A DNA stretch of 64,000 bases from an uncultured Spirochaetota bacterium (GTDB taxonomy: Bacteria > Spirochaetota > Spirochaetia > JAFGXN01). The notes beneath the pieces were generated by a model that was not told where the DNA came from, did not search any database, and was given only the letters and a program-made list of their open reading frames with translations. The position numbers and the translations under genes were made by a program. Location of the stretch: NCBI GenBank assembly GCA_944390005.1, contig CALXOJ010000003.1:62001-126000 (forward strand), written 5' to 3'. This document shows, piece by piece, positions 26,897-35,623 of the stretch. Numbering within the stretch: position 1 is the stretch's first letter; each line of letters begins with the position of its first letter.

Positions 26897-28036
26897 ATGG
26901 GGTACATTGAAGATTATCCGAAACAGTACAAAGATTGTGCATGGCTTGATTTCGATACGCTTGAGCGATTTATGAAAGACGCACTGATGGCGTACGGAGT
27001 TCCCGAAAAAGACGCCGAAATTGTCGGCGACGTTTTAATCGAATCGGATAAGCGCGGTATCGATTCCCACGGCATCGGACGGCTGAAACCGATTTATCTG
27101 GATCGCATCGACGCGGGGACTCAAAGCCCGATAACTAAAATCGATATTCTGAAAGACGAGAAAGCGGTCGCCGTTCTTGACGGCAACAACGGAATGGGGC
27201 ATGTCGTTTCTCATAAAGCAATGTCGATGGCCATCGATAAGGCAAAGGAGTACGGAATCGGAATGACTGTTGTCCGGCACTCCACCCATTACGGAATCGC
27301 CGGCTATTATGCGACGATGGCAACCAGGCAGAACATGATCGGAATTACAGGAACCAACGCTCGGCCGAGCATCGCTCCGACTTTCGGCGTCGAAAACATG
27401 CTGGGAACCAATCCTCTGACTTTCGGAATGCCGACTGACGAAGAGTTTCCGTTTGTACTGGACTGCGCCACCTCTGTTTCTCAACGAGGAAAAATCGAAG
27501 TTTACGGACGTGCCGGAAAAGATTTGCCGGAAGGGTGGGTGATTGACGAAAACGGAAAAACACGAACAGATACGGCTCAGGTTTTAATCGATTTGACGAA
27601 AGGAAAAGCAGCGCTGACGCCTCTCGGCGGGTTGGGAGAGCTGACAGGCGGTTATAAAGGCTTTGGTTACGCTACGGTCGTTGAAATTCTCTCGACAGCA
27701 TTGCAGGATAACGATTATATGAAGATGCTTAACGGCGTCGACGAAAACGGCAAACCGAAACCGATTCTGCTCGGTCATTTCTTCATTGCTATTGATCCTT
27801 CAAAATTCATGGGGGTTGAACTTTTCAAAAAAATCACCGGAACCATTCTCCGCGAACTGCGCGCGTCTAAAAAAGCGCCCGGACAGGAACGGATTTTTAC
27901 GGCCGGAGAAAAGGAGTATTTGGCATGGCAGTACCGCAAAGAGCACGGCTGTCCGGTTCCTGTTTCTCTGCAGAAAAACATGATCGACATTCGGGATCGA
28001 TTTCACCTCGATTATCGCTTCCCGTTTGAAAAATAA
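26897..28036 (+). CDS. Malate/L-lactate dehydrogenase family oxidoreductase
   Basis: A 379-residue NAD(P)-dependent oxidoreductase of the type-2 malate/lactate dehydrogenase (Ldh_2) family, unrelated to Rossmann-type MDH. Family motifs: ESDKRGIDSHGIGRLKPIYL with the catalytic-region His, RHSTHYGIAGYYA, and NPLTFGMPTDEEFPFVLD. Relatives include ureidoglycolate and sulfolactate dehydrogenases, but the malic enzyme immediately downstream (14-nt gap) favours malate. Together they would interconvert oxaloacetate, malate and pyruvate and shift reducing equivalents. It has its own promoter and the Shine-Dalgarno GAGGAG. Confidence 0.87.
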   Translation: MGYIEDYPKQYKDCAWLDFDTLERFMKDALMAYGVPEKDAEIVGDVLIESDKRGIDSHGIGRLKPIYLDRIDAGTQSPITKIDILKDEKAVAVLDGNNGMGHVVSHKAMSMAIDKAKEYGIGMTVVRHSTHYGIAGYYATMATRQNMIGITGTNARPSIAPTFGVENMLGTNPLTFGMPTDEEFPFVLDCATSVSQRGKIEVYGRAGKDLPEGWVIDENGKTRTDTAQVLIDLTKGKAALTPLGGLGELTGGYKGFGYATVVEILSTALQDNDYMKMLNGVDENGKPKPILLGHFFIAIDPSKFMGVELFKKITGTILRELRASKKAPGQERIFTAGEKEYLAWQYRKEHGCPVPVSLQKNMIDIRDRFHLDYRFPFEK

Positions 28037-28050
28037 AGGAAAGGAATTTT

Positions 28051-29334
28051 ATGGACGAACTGAAAGAAAAAGCATTGGAGTATCACAGTCGCGGCGGTGT
28101 GCCGGGAAAAGTCAGTGTGGTTCCGACTAAGCCGTGTGTGACGGCCGATGATTTATCGTTGGCGTATACGCCGGGGGTTGCCAAGCCGGTTTTGGAAATT
28201 GCCGACAATCCGGCAAACGCTTTCAAATATACCTCAAAAGGTAATTTGGTGGCGGTGATTTCAAACGGTACGGCGATTCTCGGGTTGGGCGATCGCGGTG
28301 CGTTGGCTTCGAAACCGGTAATGGAAGGCAAGGGCGTTCTTTTTAAAAGATTTGCCGACATCGACGTTTTCGACATCGAATTGAACGAAAAAGATCCAAA
28401 AAAGATCATTGAAATCGTCAAAGCGATGGAACCGACCTTCGGCGGAGTGAACCTTGAGGATATTAAAGCTCCCGAGTGTTTCGAAATCGAACAAACGCTG
28501 ATCAAAGAGTGTTCGATTCCGATTATGCACGATGATCAGCACGGAACCGCCATCATCTGTACTGCGGGAATCATCAACGCGGCCGAGGTGGTCGGAAAAC
28601 CGCTCTCCGAGTTGAAGTGCGTTTTCAACGGAGCCGGTGCAGCCGGAGTTTCGTGTGCGAAAATGTTTATCGCTGCCGGTGTTAAAAAAGAAAATCTGAT
28701 TATGTGCGACAGCAAAGGCGTCATTTATAAAGGTCGCCCCGGACTGAATGCCGAAAAAGAGGATTTGGCGGTTGAAACTCCCGCCCGAACATTGGAACAG
28801 GCGCTGGTCGGAGCCGATGTGTTTGTCGGTCTTTCCGTTGCAAACGCCGTCACAGCGGAAATGGTGAAAACCATGAGCAGCCGGCCGATTATTTTTGCCA
28901 TGGCCAATCCCAATCCGGAAATTTTGCCGGAAACGGCGTTGGCGGCAAATCCGAATGTGATTATGGCAACCGGCCGCAGCGATTATCCCAACCAAATCAA
29001 CAATGTTTTGGGATTTCCGTTTATTTTCCGCGGCGCGCTGGACGTCAAAGCCGGCGCCATTACCGAAGGAATGAAGATGGCAGCCGCAAAAGCGTTGGCG
29101 GCGTTGGCAAAAGAGCCGGTTCCCGAAATTGTGGAGAAAGCTTACGGCGGAGAGAAATTTTCGTTCGGGCCCCGTTACATTGTGCCGAAACCGTTTGATC
29201 CGCGCGTTATCGAGTGGGAAGCGGTTGCGGTCGCAAAAGCGGCCTGTGACGAAGGCGTCGCAGCTGAACCGATTACCGATTGGGACGCTTATCGCGAACA
29301 GCTGAAAAACCGTATGAAAAAGTACTGGGAATAA
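28051..29334 (+). CDS. NAD(P)-dependent malic enzyme, short form
   Basis: A 427-residue cytoplasmic enzyme that decarboxylates malate to pyruvate. The malic N-domain shows SLAYTPGVAKPVLEIADNP and DIDVFDIELNE; the metal site is in IPIMHDDQHGTA, and the NAD domain carries FNGAGAAGVSCAKMF. It lacks the phosphotransacetylase-like C-terminal domain of MaeB, as in SfcA/YtsJ-type short forms. AAAGGAA precedes the ATG and it is co-transcribed with the malate dehydrogenase. A strong terminator follows. Confidence 0.94.
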   Translation: MDELKEKALEYHSRGGVPGKVSVVPTKPCVTADDLSLAYTPGVAKPVLEIADNPANAFKYTSKGNLVAVISNGTAILGLGDRGALASKPVMEGKGVLFKRFADIDVFDIELNEKDPKKIIEIVKAMEPTFGGVNLEDIKAPECFEIEQTLIKECSIPIMHDDQHGTAIICTAGIINAAEVVGKPLSELKCVFNGAGAAGVSCAKMFIAAGVKKENLIMCDSKGVIYKGRPGLNAEKEDLAVETPARTLEQALVGADVFVGLSVANAVTAEMVKTMSSRPIIFAMANPNPEILPETALAANPNVIMATGRSDYPNQINNVLGFPFIFRGALDVKAGAITEGMKMAAAKALAALAKEPVPEIVEKAYGGEKFSFGPRYIVPKPFDPRVIEWEAVAVAKAACDEGVAAEPITDWDAYREQLKNRMKKYWE

Positions 29335-29343
29335 TTCTGCTCA

Positions 29344-29368
29344 AACCCCGCTTCGGCGGGGTTTTTTA
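29344..29368 (+). terminator. Rho-independent terminator after malic enzyme
   Basis: AACCCCGC-TTCG-GCGGGGTT followed by T-rich sequence, 10 nt after the stop. Confidence 0.95.
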
Positions 29369-29538
29369 TTTGACAAAGAGTTCTCCGGCTTTCAAAACAT
29401 GTATTTTTAACATTTATATTCGATAAATGCCCATATTTACCGGTGATAAATAAATTTATGTCATTGCATGCGTTCTTGGTTCTGTCTGAAGTCGAATTTC
29501 TCCTTATCGGCCGCTTCTTTTCCATCGGCGGAAAATGC

Positions 29539-29567
29539 TTGCGGATTCGTTCAGGTTGTGGTATGAT
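29539..29567 (+). promoter_or_regulatory. Promoter giving a leaderless fliG transcript
   Basis: TTGCGG (29539-29544), 17-nt spacer, TATGAT (29562-29567). The -10 box ends 6 nt before ATG 29574, so transcription should begin at the start codon. Bases 29369-29538 upstream hold no recognisable gene. Confidence 0.6.
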
Positions 29568-29573
29568 AAAATT

Positions 29574-30881
29574 ATGGCAAAGCAGCTTTCCGGAATTGAT
29601 GTTTATAAAAAAATGAAGGGGATGGCGGCGGGCGCTTCTTCTGAACCAAAACCGCAAAACGCCGCGCTGTCGGCCGGAACAAAAACGCCGCAGGCCGCGA
29701 GGGCAGTCTTTTCCGAACTGAAGCCGCGTCCCGGTCAAAAAGTTTTTGATACGCAGAGTGAGAACGACGGCTTTGATTTGAAAAAACTGCGTGAGGAGAT
29801 TCACGAAAACGTCAAACGGCAGGGCTTTACTCCCGACCGTGATCCGTCTCATTTCGACCGCGCTGAATCGGCTGGGTTGGTCAAACACGGACTGGAAGTC
29901 AAAGGAGTGCGTAAGGCGGCGAAATTCCTCATGTTGTTGGGAGAAGAGACTGCCGGCGCCGTTTTAAATCAGTTGACTCCGTCGGAAATCGCCGAACTGA
30001 TTCGCGAAATGCGCACGATTCCCCGAGTTGAGCCGCAAGAGGCGTTGGTGATTCTGCGGGAATTTAAAGCTCTCAAAGACCGTTTGATTGATCCTCGAGG
30101 CGGTGTTGATACGGCACGGGTGATTCTCGAAAACGCTCTCGGAGCAGAAAAAGGGCGCTCGTTTCTGCAAAAGGCAGTGCCGGACGCGGTGGAAAAGCCG
30201 TTTGCGTTTTTGGCGGACGCCGATGCGACGCAGCTGTTTCTGCTGCTGAAAAAAGAGTCGCCCGACGTTGTGGCGTTGGTTTTGCCTCATTTGCCGAAAA
30301 AGACGGCTTCCGAACTGCTGAAAAGTTTTTCCGAACAAATGCAGGCTGAAATTGTCAAAAAAACGGCGCACCGCAAACGGCCGGCTTCAATGGCGCTGAC
30401 CATCGTCGAAGAGCGGCTGCAGGAAAACTTTCGGAAAATCGGTCAGACAAAAACCGATCCGGTTGACGGCAGCGGCGCGTTGGCAAACATTCTCAAATAC
30501 GTTTCCCCGCAGTTGGAGCAGGAGATTATCAATGATCTTTATGCCGAAGATCCGACACTTTCGGGTGACGTTAAAGACAAACTGTTTACAATCGACCGCA
30601 TTCTCAATATTCGCACCTCTGATTTGCATCAAATTCTTCAGAGTTATACTGATATCGATTTAGCTGTTATACTTAAAGGGAAAAGTCGGGAAATCGAAAA
30701 TAAAATTTATGCGGCAGTCTCCGATCGGCGGGCGGCGATGATCCGTTACGAACGGGAACTGTTGGGACCGATGAAAAAGGAGGAGGTTGACAGAGCGACT
30801 AAAGCGTTTCTGAACCGCCTGCGGCGGGCGCAGCTTACCGGAGAGATTCAGATTTTTGATCCCAATGAGAATTACGTTTGA
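29574..30881 (+). CDS. fliG: Flagellar motor switch protein FliG paralogue (FliG1-like)
   Basis: Belongs to the FliG family, the rotor component that couples to the MotA stator and sets rotation direction. Spirochaetes carry two copies, and this one fits the FliG1 type with a long N-terminal extension (about 1-110, low complexity and basic). It is followed by the FliG N domain (GVRKAAKFLMLLGEETAGAV), the middle domain with EHPQ-like motif KESPDVVALVLPHLP and the C domain (IRTSDLHQILQSYTDIDLAV, then AMIRYERELLGPMKKEEVD). ATG 29574 is preferred over TTG 29535, because the longer frame runs through the promoter. No Shine-Dalgarno is present. The alaS gene follows, an arrangement I also recall in Borrelia. 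Confidence 0.85.
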   Translation: MAKQLSGIDVYKKMKGMAAGASSEPKPQNAALSAGTKTPQAARAVFSELKPRPGQKVFDTQSENDGFDLKKLREEIHENVKRQGFTPDRDPSHFDRAESAGLVKHGLEVKGVRKAAKFLMLLGEETAGAVLNQLTPSEIAELIREMRTIPRVEPQEALVILREFKALKDRLIDPRGGVDTARVILENALGAEKGRSFLQKAVPDAVEKPFAFLADADATQLFLLLKKESPDVVALVLPHLPKKTASELLKSFSEQMQAEIVKKTAHRKRPASMALTIVEERLQENFRKIGQTKTDPVDGSGALANILKYVSPQLEQEIINDLYAEDPTLSGDVKDKLFTIDRILNIRTSDLHQILQSYTDIDLAVILKGKSREIENKIYAAVSDRRAAMIRYERELLGPMKKEEVDRATKAFLNRLRRAQLTGEIQIFDPNENYV

Positions 30882-30887
30882 CCAACC

Positions 30888-30916
30888 TTGACACCGCAGC
30901 GCTTTGTCACTAATAT
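30888..30916 (+). promoter_or_regulatory. Consensus promoter giving a leaderless alaS transcript
   Basis: Perfect TTGACA (30888-30893), 17-nt spacer, TAATAT (30911-30916). The -10 box ends 6 nt before the alaS ATG at 30923 and there is no Shine-Dalgarno. Confidence 0.75.
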
Positions 30917-30922
30917 AAAAAC

Positions 30923-32716
30923 ATGACACCGAATGAATTACGAAAAAAATACATCGATTTTTTTGTCTCTAAAGGACACAAACAGATTCCGGGAAGTTCG
31001 CTGATTCCGGAGAATGATCCGACGGTTTTGTTTACAACGGCGGGAATGCATCCGCTTGTGCCGTATCTGCTCGGTGAAGCCCATCCGTCGGGAACACGAC
31101 TGACCGATTACCAAAAATGCATTCGTACCGGCGATATTGATTCGGTCGGCGATGCGCTCCATCTTACTTTTTTCGAAATGCTGGGAAATTGGAGTTTGGG
31201 TGATTATTTCAAAGAAGAAGCCATCAGGATGAGTTTCGAATTTTTGACTTCAAAGGAGTGGCTCGGTTTCGATCCCGAACGGCTGTCGGTAACGGTCTTT
31301 GCCGGTGACGAGGACGCACCTCGAGACGAAGAGTCGGCAGCGGTTTGGCGAAGTTTGGGAATCCCCGACAGCCGCATTTATTTTCTGCCGAAAGAGGACA
31401 ACTGGTGGGGGCCTGCCGGTGAAACCGGTCCGTGCGGTCCCGACAGCGAAATGTTTATTGATACGGGGAAAGACCCGTGCGGCCCCGATTGCCGTCCGGG
31501 GGGCTGTTCCTGCGGCCGTTTCTTTGAAATTTGGAACGACGTTTTCATGCAGTACAACAAACGGAAGGATGGATCCTTTGTGCCGTTGGAACGCAAATGC
31601 GTCGATACGGGAATGGGAATCGAGCGAACCGTTACGATGATGCAGGGGAAAAAATCGGTTTACGATACGGAAATTTTTCAGCCGATTCTGAAAGCGGTCG
31701 GCGATTTGGCGTCGGTCGTTTACGGCGAAAATGAGGAAAACGATATTTCTCTTCGTATCATTGCGGATCATATTCGCACGGCGTCGTTTATTTTGGGAGA
31801 TGATCGCGGAGTGAAGCCTTCCAATGTCGGGCAAGGTTACATTTTACGACGATTGATCCGCCGCGCCGTGCGCCACGGCCGCAAACTCGGAATTGATACG
31901 AATTTTTTGGCAGTTCCCGCTCAAATCGTCATCGATATGTATCGAGAACCGTATCCGGAAATGGGGCGCAATGCGTCGGTGATTTTGGAAGAACTGCAGA
32001 AAGAGGAGGAGCGTTTCCGCCAGACGCTGACAAAGGGGTTGCAGGAATTCGAAAAACTGGTTCCGAATCTTCTGAAAAATCCGCAGAAAATGATTCCCGG
32101 CAGAGTGGTTTTCCGTCTTTACGACACCTTCGGCTTTCCCGCGGAGATGACCGCTGAGTTAGCTGCCGAACACGGGTTGACAGTCGACCGAGAGGGTTTT
32201 GAGGCGGCGTTTAAAAAACACCAGGAACTTTCAAAACAGGGCGCCGAGAAAGCGTTTAAGGGAGGGTTGGCAGACCATTCCGAGATGACGACGGCTTTAC
32301 ACACGGCGACTCACCTTCTGCACAAAGCGCTGCACATTGTTCTTGGCGACCATGTAAGACAGATGGGCAGCAACATCACGGCAGAGCGGCTTCGCTTTGA
32401 TTTCACTCATCCTGAAAAAATGACAGACGAACAGATTGCCCGCGTCGAAGAGTTGGTTAACGACGCCATTCGCCGGGATTTGCCTGTAACGATGGAAGTG
32501 ATGCCGTTGGAGAAGGCAAAAGACGAAGGCGCCTACGCTTTTTTCGGCGATAAATACGATGCCGATGTGAAAGTTTACACAATCGGTGATTTCTCAAAAG
32601 AAGTTTGCGGCGGTCCTCACGTCAGCCGGACTGGCACAATGGGGCACTTTAAAATTCAAAAGGAGCAGTCGTCGTCATCGGGTGTGCGGAGAATTCGGGC
32701 GATTTTAGAAAAATAG
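30923..32716 (+). CDS. alaS: Alanyl-tRNA synthetase, short spirochaete type
   Basis: Charges tRNA-Ala. The class II core has motif-1 region FFVSKGHKQIPGSSLIPEND and FEMLGNWSLGDYFKEEAI (motif 2). The editing domain is present with zinc/active-site residues HTATHLLHKALH (near residue 459) and CGGPHVSRTG (near 561). The protein ends directly after the editing domain at 597 residues, against about 875 in E. coli, so the C-Ala oligomerisation domain is missing; this is the normal spirochaete form, not a truncation. It also shows a cysteine-rich insert (CGPDCRPGGCSCGRFFEIWN) as in other AlaRS. It is transcribed from its own promoter, apparently leaderless. Confidence 0.95.
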   Translation: MTPNELRKKYIDFFVSKGHKQIPGSSLIPENDPTVLFTTAGMHPLVPYLLGEAHPSGTRLTDYQKCIRTGDIDSVGDALHLTFFEMLGNWSLGDYFKEEAIRMSFEFLTSKEWLGFDPERLSVTVFAGDEDAPRDEESAAVWRSLGIPDSRIYFLPKEDNWWGPAGETGPCGPDSEMFIDTGKDPCGPDCRPGGCSCGRFFEIWNDVFMQYNKRKDGSFVPLERKCVDTGMGIERTVTMMQGKKSVYDTEIFQPILKAVGDLASVVYGENEENDISLRIIADHIRTASFILGDDRGVKPSNVGQGYILRRLIRRAVRHGRKLGIDTNFLAVPAQIVIDMYREPYPEMGRNASVILEELQKEEERFRQTLTKGLQEFEKLVPNLLKNPQKMIPGRVVFRLYDTFGFPAEMTAELAAEHGLTVDREGFEAAFKKHQELSKQGAEKAFKGGLADHSEMTTALHTATHLLHKALHIVLGDHVRQMGSNITAERLRFDFTHPEKMTDEQIARVEELVNDAIRRDLPVTMEVMPLEKAKDEGAYAFFGDKYDADVKVYTIGDFSKEVCGGPHVSRTGTMGHFKIQKEQSSSSGVRRIRAILEK

Positions 32717-32750
32717 AAGCTGTTCGAAAAAATAAAAGGGGGAATATTAA

Positions 32751-34157
32751 ATGGAAGCGTTGAGACAAGAGATTGCCGAAGTATACGCCAAGCAGAAAAA
32801 AACGTTGGCAGACGGTTCGTTCTTTCCTCCCAAAAAGCGGATTGAGGCGCTGAAAAAACTGGAAGCATCCGTCCGTCGTCATGAAAAAGAACTGATTCAG
32901 GCAATGATTGACGATTTCAATAAGCCGGAATTGGAAATTGTTGAAACAGAGACGGCGCTCGTTCTTTCGGAGCTGAAACACACCATTCGCCATTTAAGGC
33001 GATGGGCGCGGCCGAAACGGGTCCAAACGCCGATTCATCAGATTTTTACGACAAGCCGCATTTACAGAGAACCTTACGGCACAGTTTTGGTGATGTCGCC
33101 GTGGAATTATCCGTTTCAGCTGCTGATGATGCCGGCTTTATCGGCGTTGGCGGCAGGCAATACCGTTGTTCTGCGCCCTTCAACGCAGACGCGGCGAACG
33201 GCGGAGGTGACAGCCGAGATTTTTAAAGAAGCGCTGCCTCCCGAATTGGCGTATGTTGTTCTTTGCGATTCTTCGAAAGCCGATGTTTTATTGGAATTTC
33301 AATGGGATTTTCTCTTTTTTACGGGCAGCCGCGCTGTCGGAATTTCGATTTATCAAAAGGTTGCCGGAAATCTGACGCCTGCTATTCTGGAGCTGGGCGG
33401 AAAATCGCCGTTCATCGTCACGGAGAATGCGGATTTGAAATTCGCCGCTCAAAAACTGGTTTGGGGAAAGATGCTGAATGCGGGACAGACGTGCGTGGCA
33501 CCCGATTACGTGATTGCGCACCAAAGCGTAAAAGACCGTTTTCTCGCCTTTGTCAACGAGGAATTTAAAAAACGATTCCGACAAACCGATTCCGATGACC
33601 GTTTGCCTCATTTGATTAGCGATCGGGCGTACAACCGCTTGCTGAAAATGATTGAAGAGGCGGAAAAAGCCGGTTGTACAGTGACCGTTTGCGGCGGCCA
33701 CCGTCCGCAGGAGCGGCTGATGGCGCCGGTGACGATTGACATCAATGACGCTTCGACAGATTTGGAGTGTTTGAAAGAGGAAATTTTCGGTCCCGTGCTG
33801 CCTGTTTTGCCGTATGAGACTGTCGGGGATTTGGAACAAATTATCGGCCGCAATCCGCAGCCGTTAGCGTTTTATCTCTTCTCAAAGAGCAAAAAAGAGA
33901 CCGATGCCCTTGTGTCCCGGTTCAAATTCGGCGGCGGCTGCGTCAACGAAGTCATTATTCACTTAGCCAATCCTCATTTACCGTTCGGCGGCGTCGGAAA
34001 CAGCGGCATTGGTTTTTATCACGGTCGTTTGGGATTTGAAGCGTTTTCGCACAGCAAAGGAGTGGTCGAAAAGCGCCTTTCTGTCGATTGGCCGTTTATT
34101 TATCGTCCGTATACGAAAACAAAAACGGCGATCATTCGCTTTTTCCTTGACCGCTGA
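32751..34157 (+). CDS. Aldehyde dehydrogenase (class 3-like)
   Basis: A 468-residue NAD(P)-dependent aldehyde dehydrogenase of the short class 3 group (YwdH/AlkH/fatty-aldehyde type). The catalytic Glu is in ELGGKSPF (near residue 214), the catalytic Cys in NAGQTCVAPDYV (near 247), and the ending FGGVGNSGIGFYHGRLGFEAF is characteristic of class 3. The C-terminus has a basic/aromatic tail (WPFIYRPYTKTKTAIIRF) that may touch the membrane. AGGGGG precedes the ATG, 34 nt after alaS with no separate promoter visible, so it is likely co-transcribed. Substrate unknown; long-chain aldehydes are typical. Confidence 0.92.
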   Translation: MEALRQEIAEVYAKQKKTLADGSFFPPKKRIEALKKLEASVRRHEKELIQAMIDDFNKPELEIVETETALVLSELKHTIRHLRRWARPKRVQTPIHQIFTTSRIYREPYGTVLVMSPWNYPFQLLMMPALSALAAGNTVVLRPSTQTRRTAEVTAEIFKEALPPELAYVVLCDSSKADVLLEFQWDFLFFTGSRAVGISIYQKVAGNLTPAILELGGKSPFIVTENADLKFAAQKLVWGKMLNAGQTCVAPDYVIAHQSVKDRFLAFVNEEFKKRFRQTDSDDRLPHLISDRAYNRLLKMIEEAEKAGCTVTVCGGHRPQERLMAPVTIDINDASTDLECLKEEIFGPVLPVLPYETVGDLEQIIGRNPQPLAFYLFSKSKKETDALVSRFKFGGGCVNEVIIHLANPHLPFGGVGNSGIGFYHGRLGFEAFSHSKGVVEKRLSVDWPFIYRPYTKTKTAIIRFFLDR

Positions 34158-34162
34158 GACCG

Positions 34163-35623
34163 TTACTCTTCCGTTTTTTCTTTAATGAGTTCGGCTTGAT
34201 CCAATACCGATTCGCTGACCAGTCGGTCGGTAAACCGCAGCAGTTCGACCGTATTCTGATTCTGTCGGACAATGGCGGAGATGCGGGATTGCGCGACGGT
34301 GTCGACTTGATTTAAAGCCGAGATGAGATCGTTTAGGTCCGATTTTCCCAAGTTGTAGTCGCGCGACTCCGATTCGGCAATACGGTTGGCCATTTCCACC
34401 CGTCTGTCGGAGAGTGCAATCCGCTCGACTCCGCTTTCCAAATCATAAAAGAGCCGACGCAAATCGTTTTTCAGTTCGATCTTCTTGTTGGCGTTGGAGA
34501 GAGCCGTCCGAGTGCGGTCGATTTTTTCCCGTTCGTAGGAGGCGCGCGCCTGAGATGAAGCGATCGGATAGGAGAGATCAACGCCGATTTGAAGCGACTG
34601 ATCTTCAGGACCTTCGGCGAAGAAAATTCCTCGGCCGTTTAAGCGATAGTTGGCGTAAAGGTTGGCCGACGGCAGAAGTTCATCGGCGCGCAGACGGACG
34701 TTGAGGTCGGAACGTTCTTCTGTCAGTGAAAAGACTTCGTAGGTTCGGCTGTCGTTTTGAAAATCGGTATAATACCGATCGAAATCCAAATCCTCGGGAG
34801 AGTAATAATCTTCCAACTGAGGTCGATAGAGCAGCGCCGCATCGTCGATCATCATCGCCTGTTTGATTAAATCCATCGTCTCTTTGAAATCGGTTTCCTG
34901 TTGAATCAGCGAATCAAGCTTCGAATAGAGCTGAATGTTACTTTTATCCAAATCAAGCTGGTTGGCGATTCCGTAATCGTACTTTTGTTCCATTTCTTCG
35001 ATCAGAGATCGGCTGGTTATGTAGGAATTCTGACTGGACTGAAGGGCAGCGTATTCGGCGTGCCATGTATAATAAAGCGTAATCAGTTCGGCGTAATAAT
35101 CTTCGTAGGCTTCGACGATTTGCATTTCCAAAATACGGTTTTCAATTTGCGTCAGTTTCCGTGTCAGGCGATTGGCTTTTCCGAATGCGTTTTGAGCGAT
35201 CGGTTGAGCGATTTCGAAAACAAACTGCGAAGTGTGTCCGCTGCTTCCGGAGGGAGAAGTCGACACCCCGGCGGAGAGACTCGTTCCCGAATCGGCGAAC
35301 AGCTTTGACAGCGAAACGGAACTGTCCAATCCGTGCGACGGCTTCGAATCGCTTTCCGATGGGAAAAGAACCTGATAGGCGCCTTTGACTCCCAAAACCA
35401 CATCTTCAGCCGGCAGCGCCAGAACTTCCGAGTATTTCAAATCAAGCGTATCGATAAGGATCTCTTCGAAAAAGGTATTTTTTCCCGTTTGCGTCAGAAA
35501 TTCGTTTAGAGTCAGAAGCGGCGCTTCGTTGATTTGCTCCAGAAGATTCTGTGCGCTCGCTTTTTCCGGCGTCAGCGCGGCGAAAAAGAGAAAAACAACT
35601 GTCGTGCGGACGCTATTTTTCAC
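34163..35623 (-). CDS. TolC-family outer-membrane efflux protein
   Basis: A 486-residue outer-membrane channel of the TolC/OEP family. A signal peptide (about 1-24, ending SAQN) is followed by two OEP repeats rich in long amphipathic coiled-coil helices (e.g. KIDRTRTALSNANKKIELKN, DLNDLISALNQVDTVAQSRI) with short beta segments between them. It overlaps the 3' end of the RND pump gene by 11 nt, so the two are co-translated parts of one tripartite efflux system. The periplasmic adaptor is not next to them. Confidence 0.88.
   Translation of the reverse strand: MKNSVRTTVVFLFFAALTPEKASAQNLLEQINEAPLLTLNEFLTQTGKNTFFEEILIDTLDLKYSEVLALPAEDVVLGVKGAYQVLFPSESDSKPSHGLDSSVSLSKLFADSGTSLSAGVSTSPSGSSGHTSQFVFEIAQPIAQNAFGKANRLTRKLTQIENRILEMQIVEAYEDYYAELITLYYTWHAEYAALQSSQNSYITSRSLIEEMEQKYDYGIANQLDLDKSNIQLYSKLDSLIQQETDFKETMDLIKQAMMIDDAALLYRPQLEDYYSPEDLDFDRYYTDFQNDSRTYEVFSLTEERSDLNVRLRADELLPSANLYANYRLNGRGIFFAEGPEDQSLQIGVDLSYPIASSQARASYEREKIDRTRTALSNANKKIELKNDLRRLFYDLESGVERIALSDRRVEMANRIAESESRDYNLGKSDLNDLISALNQVDTVAQSRISAIVRQNQNTVELLRFTDRLVSESVLDQAELIKEKTEE

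Noticed and set aside
29369-29538. TTGACA at 29370 as a second promoter for fliG
   Set aside because: No acceptable -10 box at 16-18 nt; the promoter at 29539-29567 fits far better.
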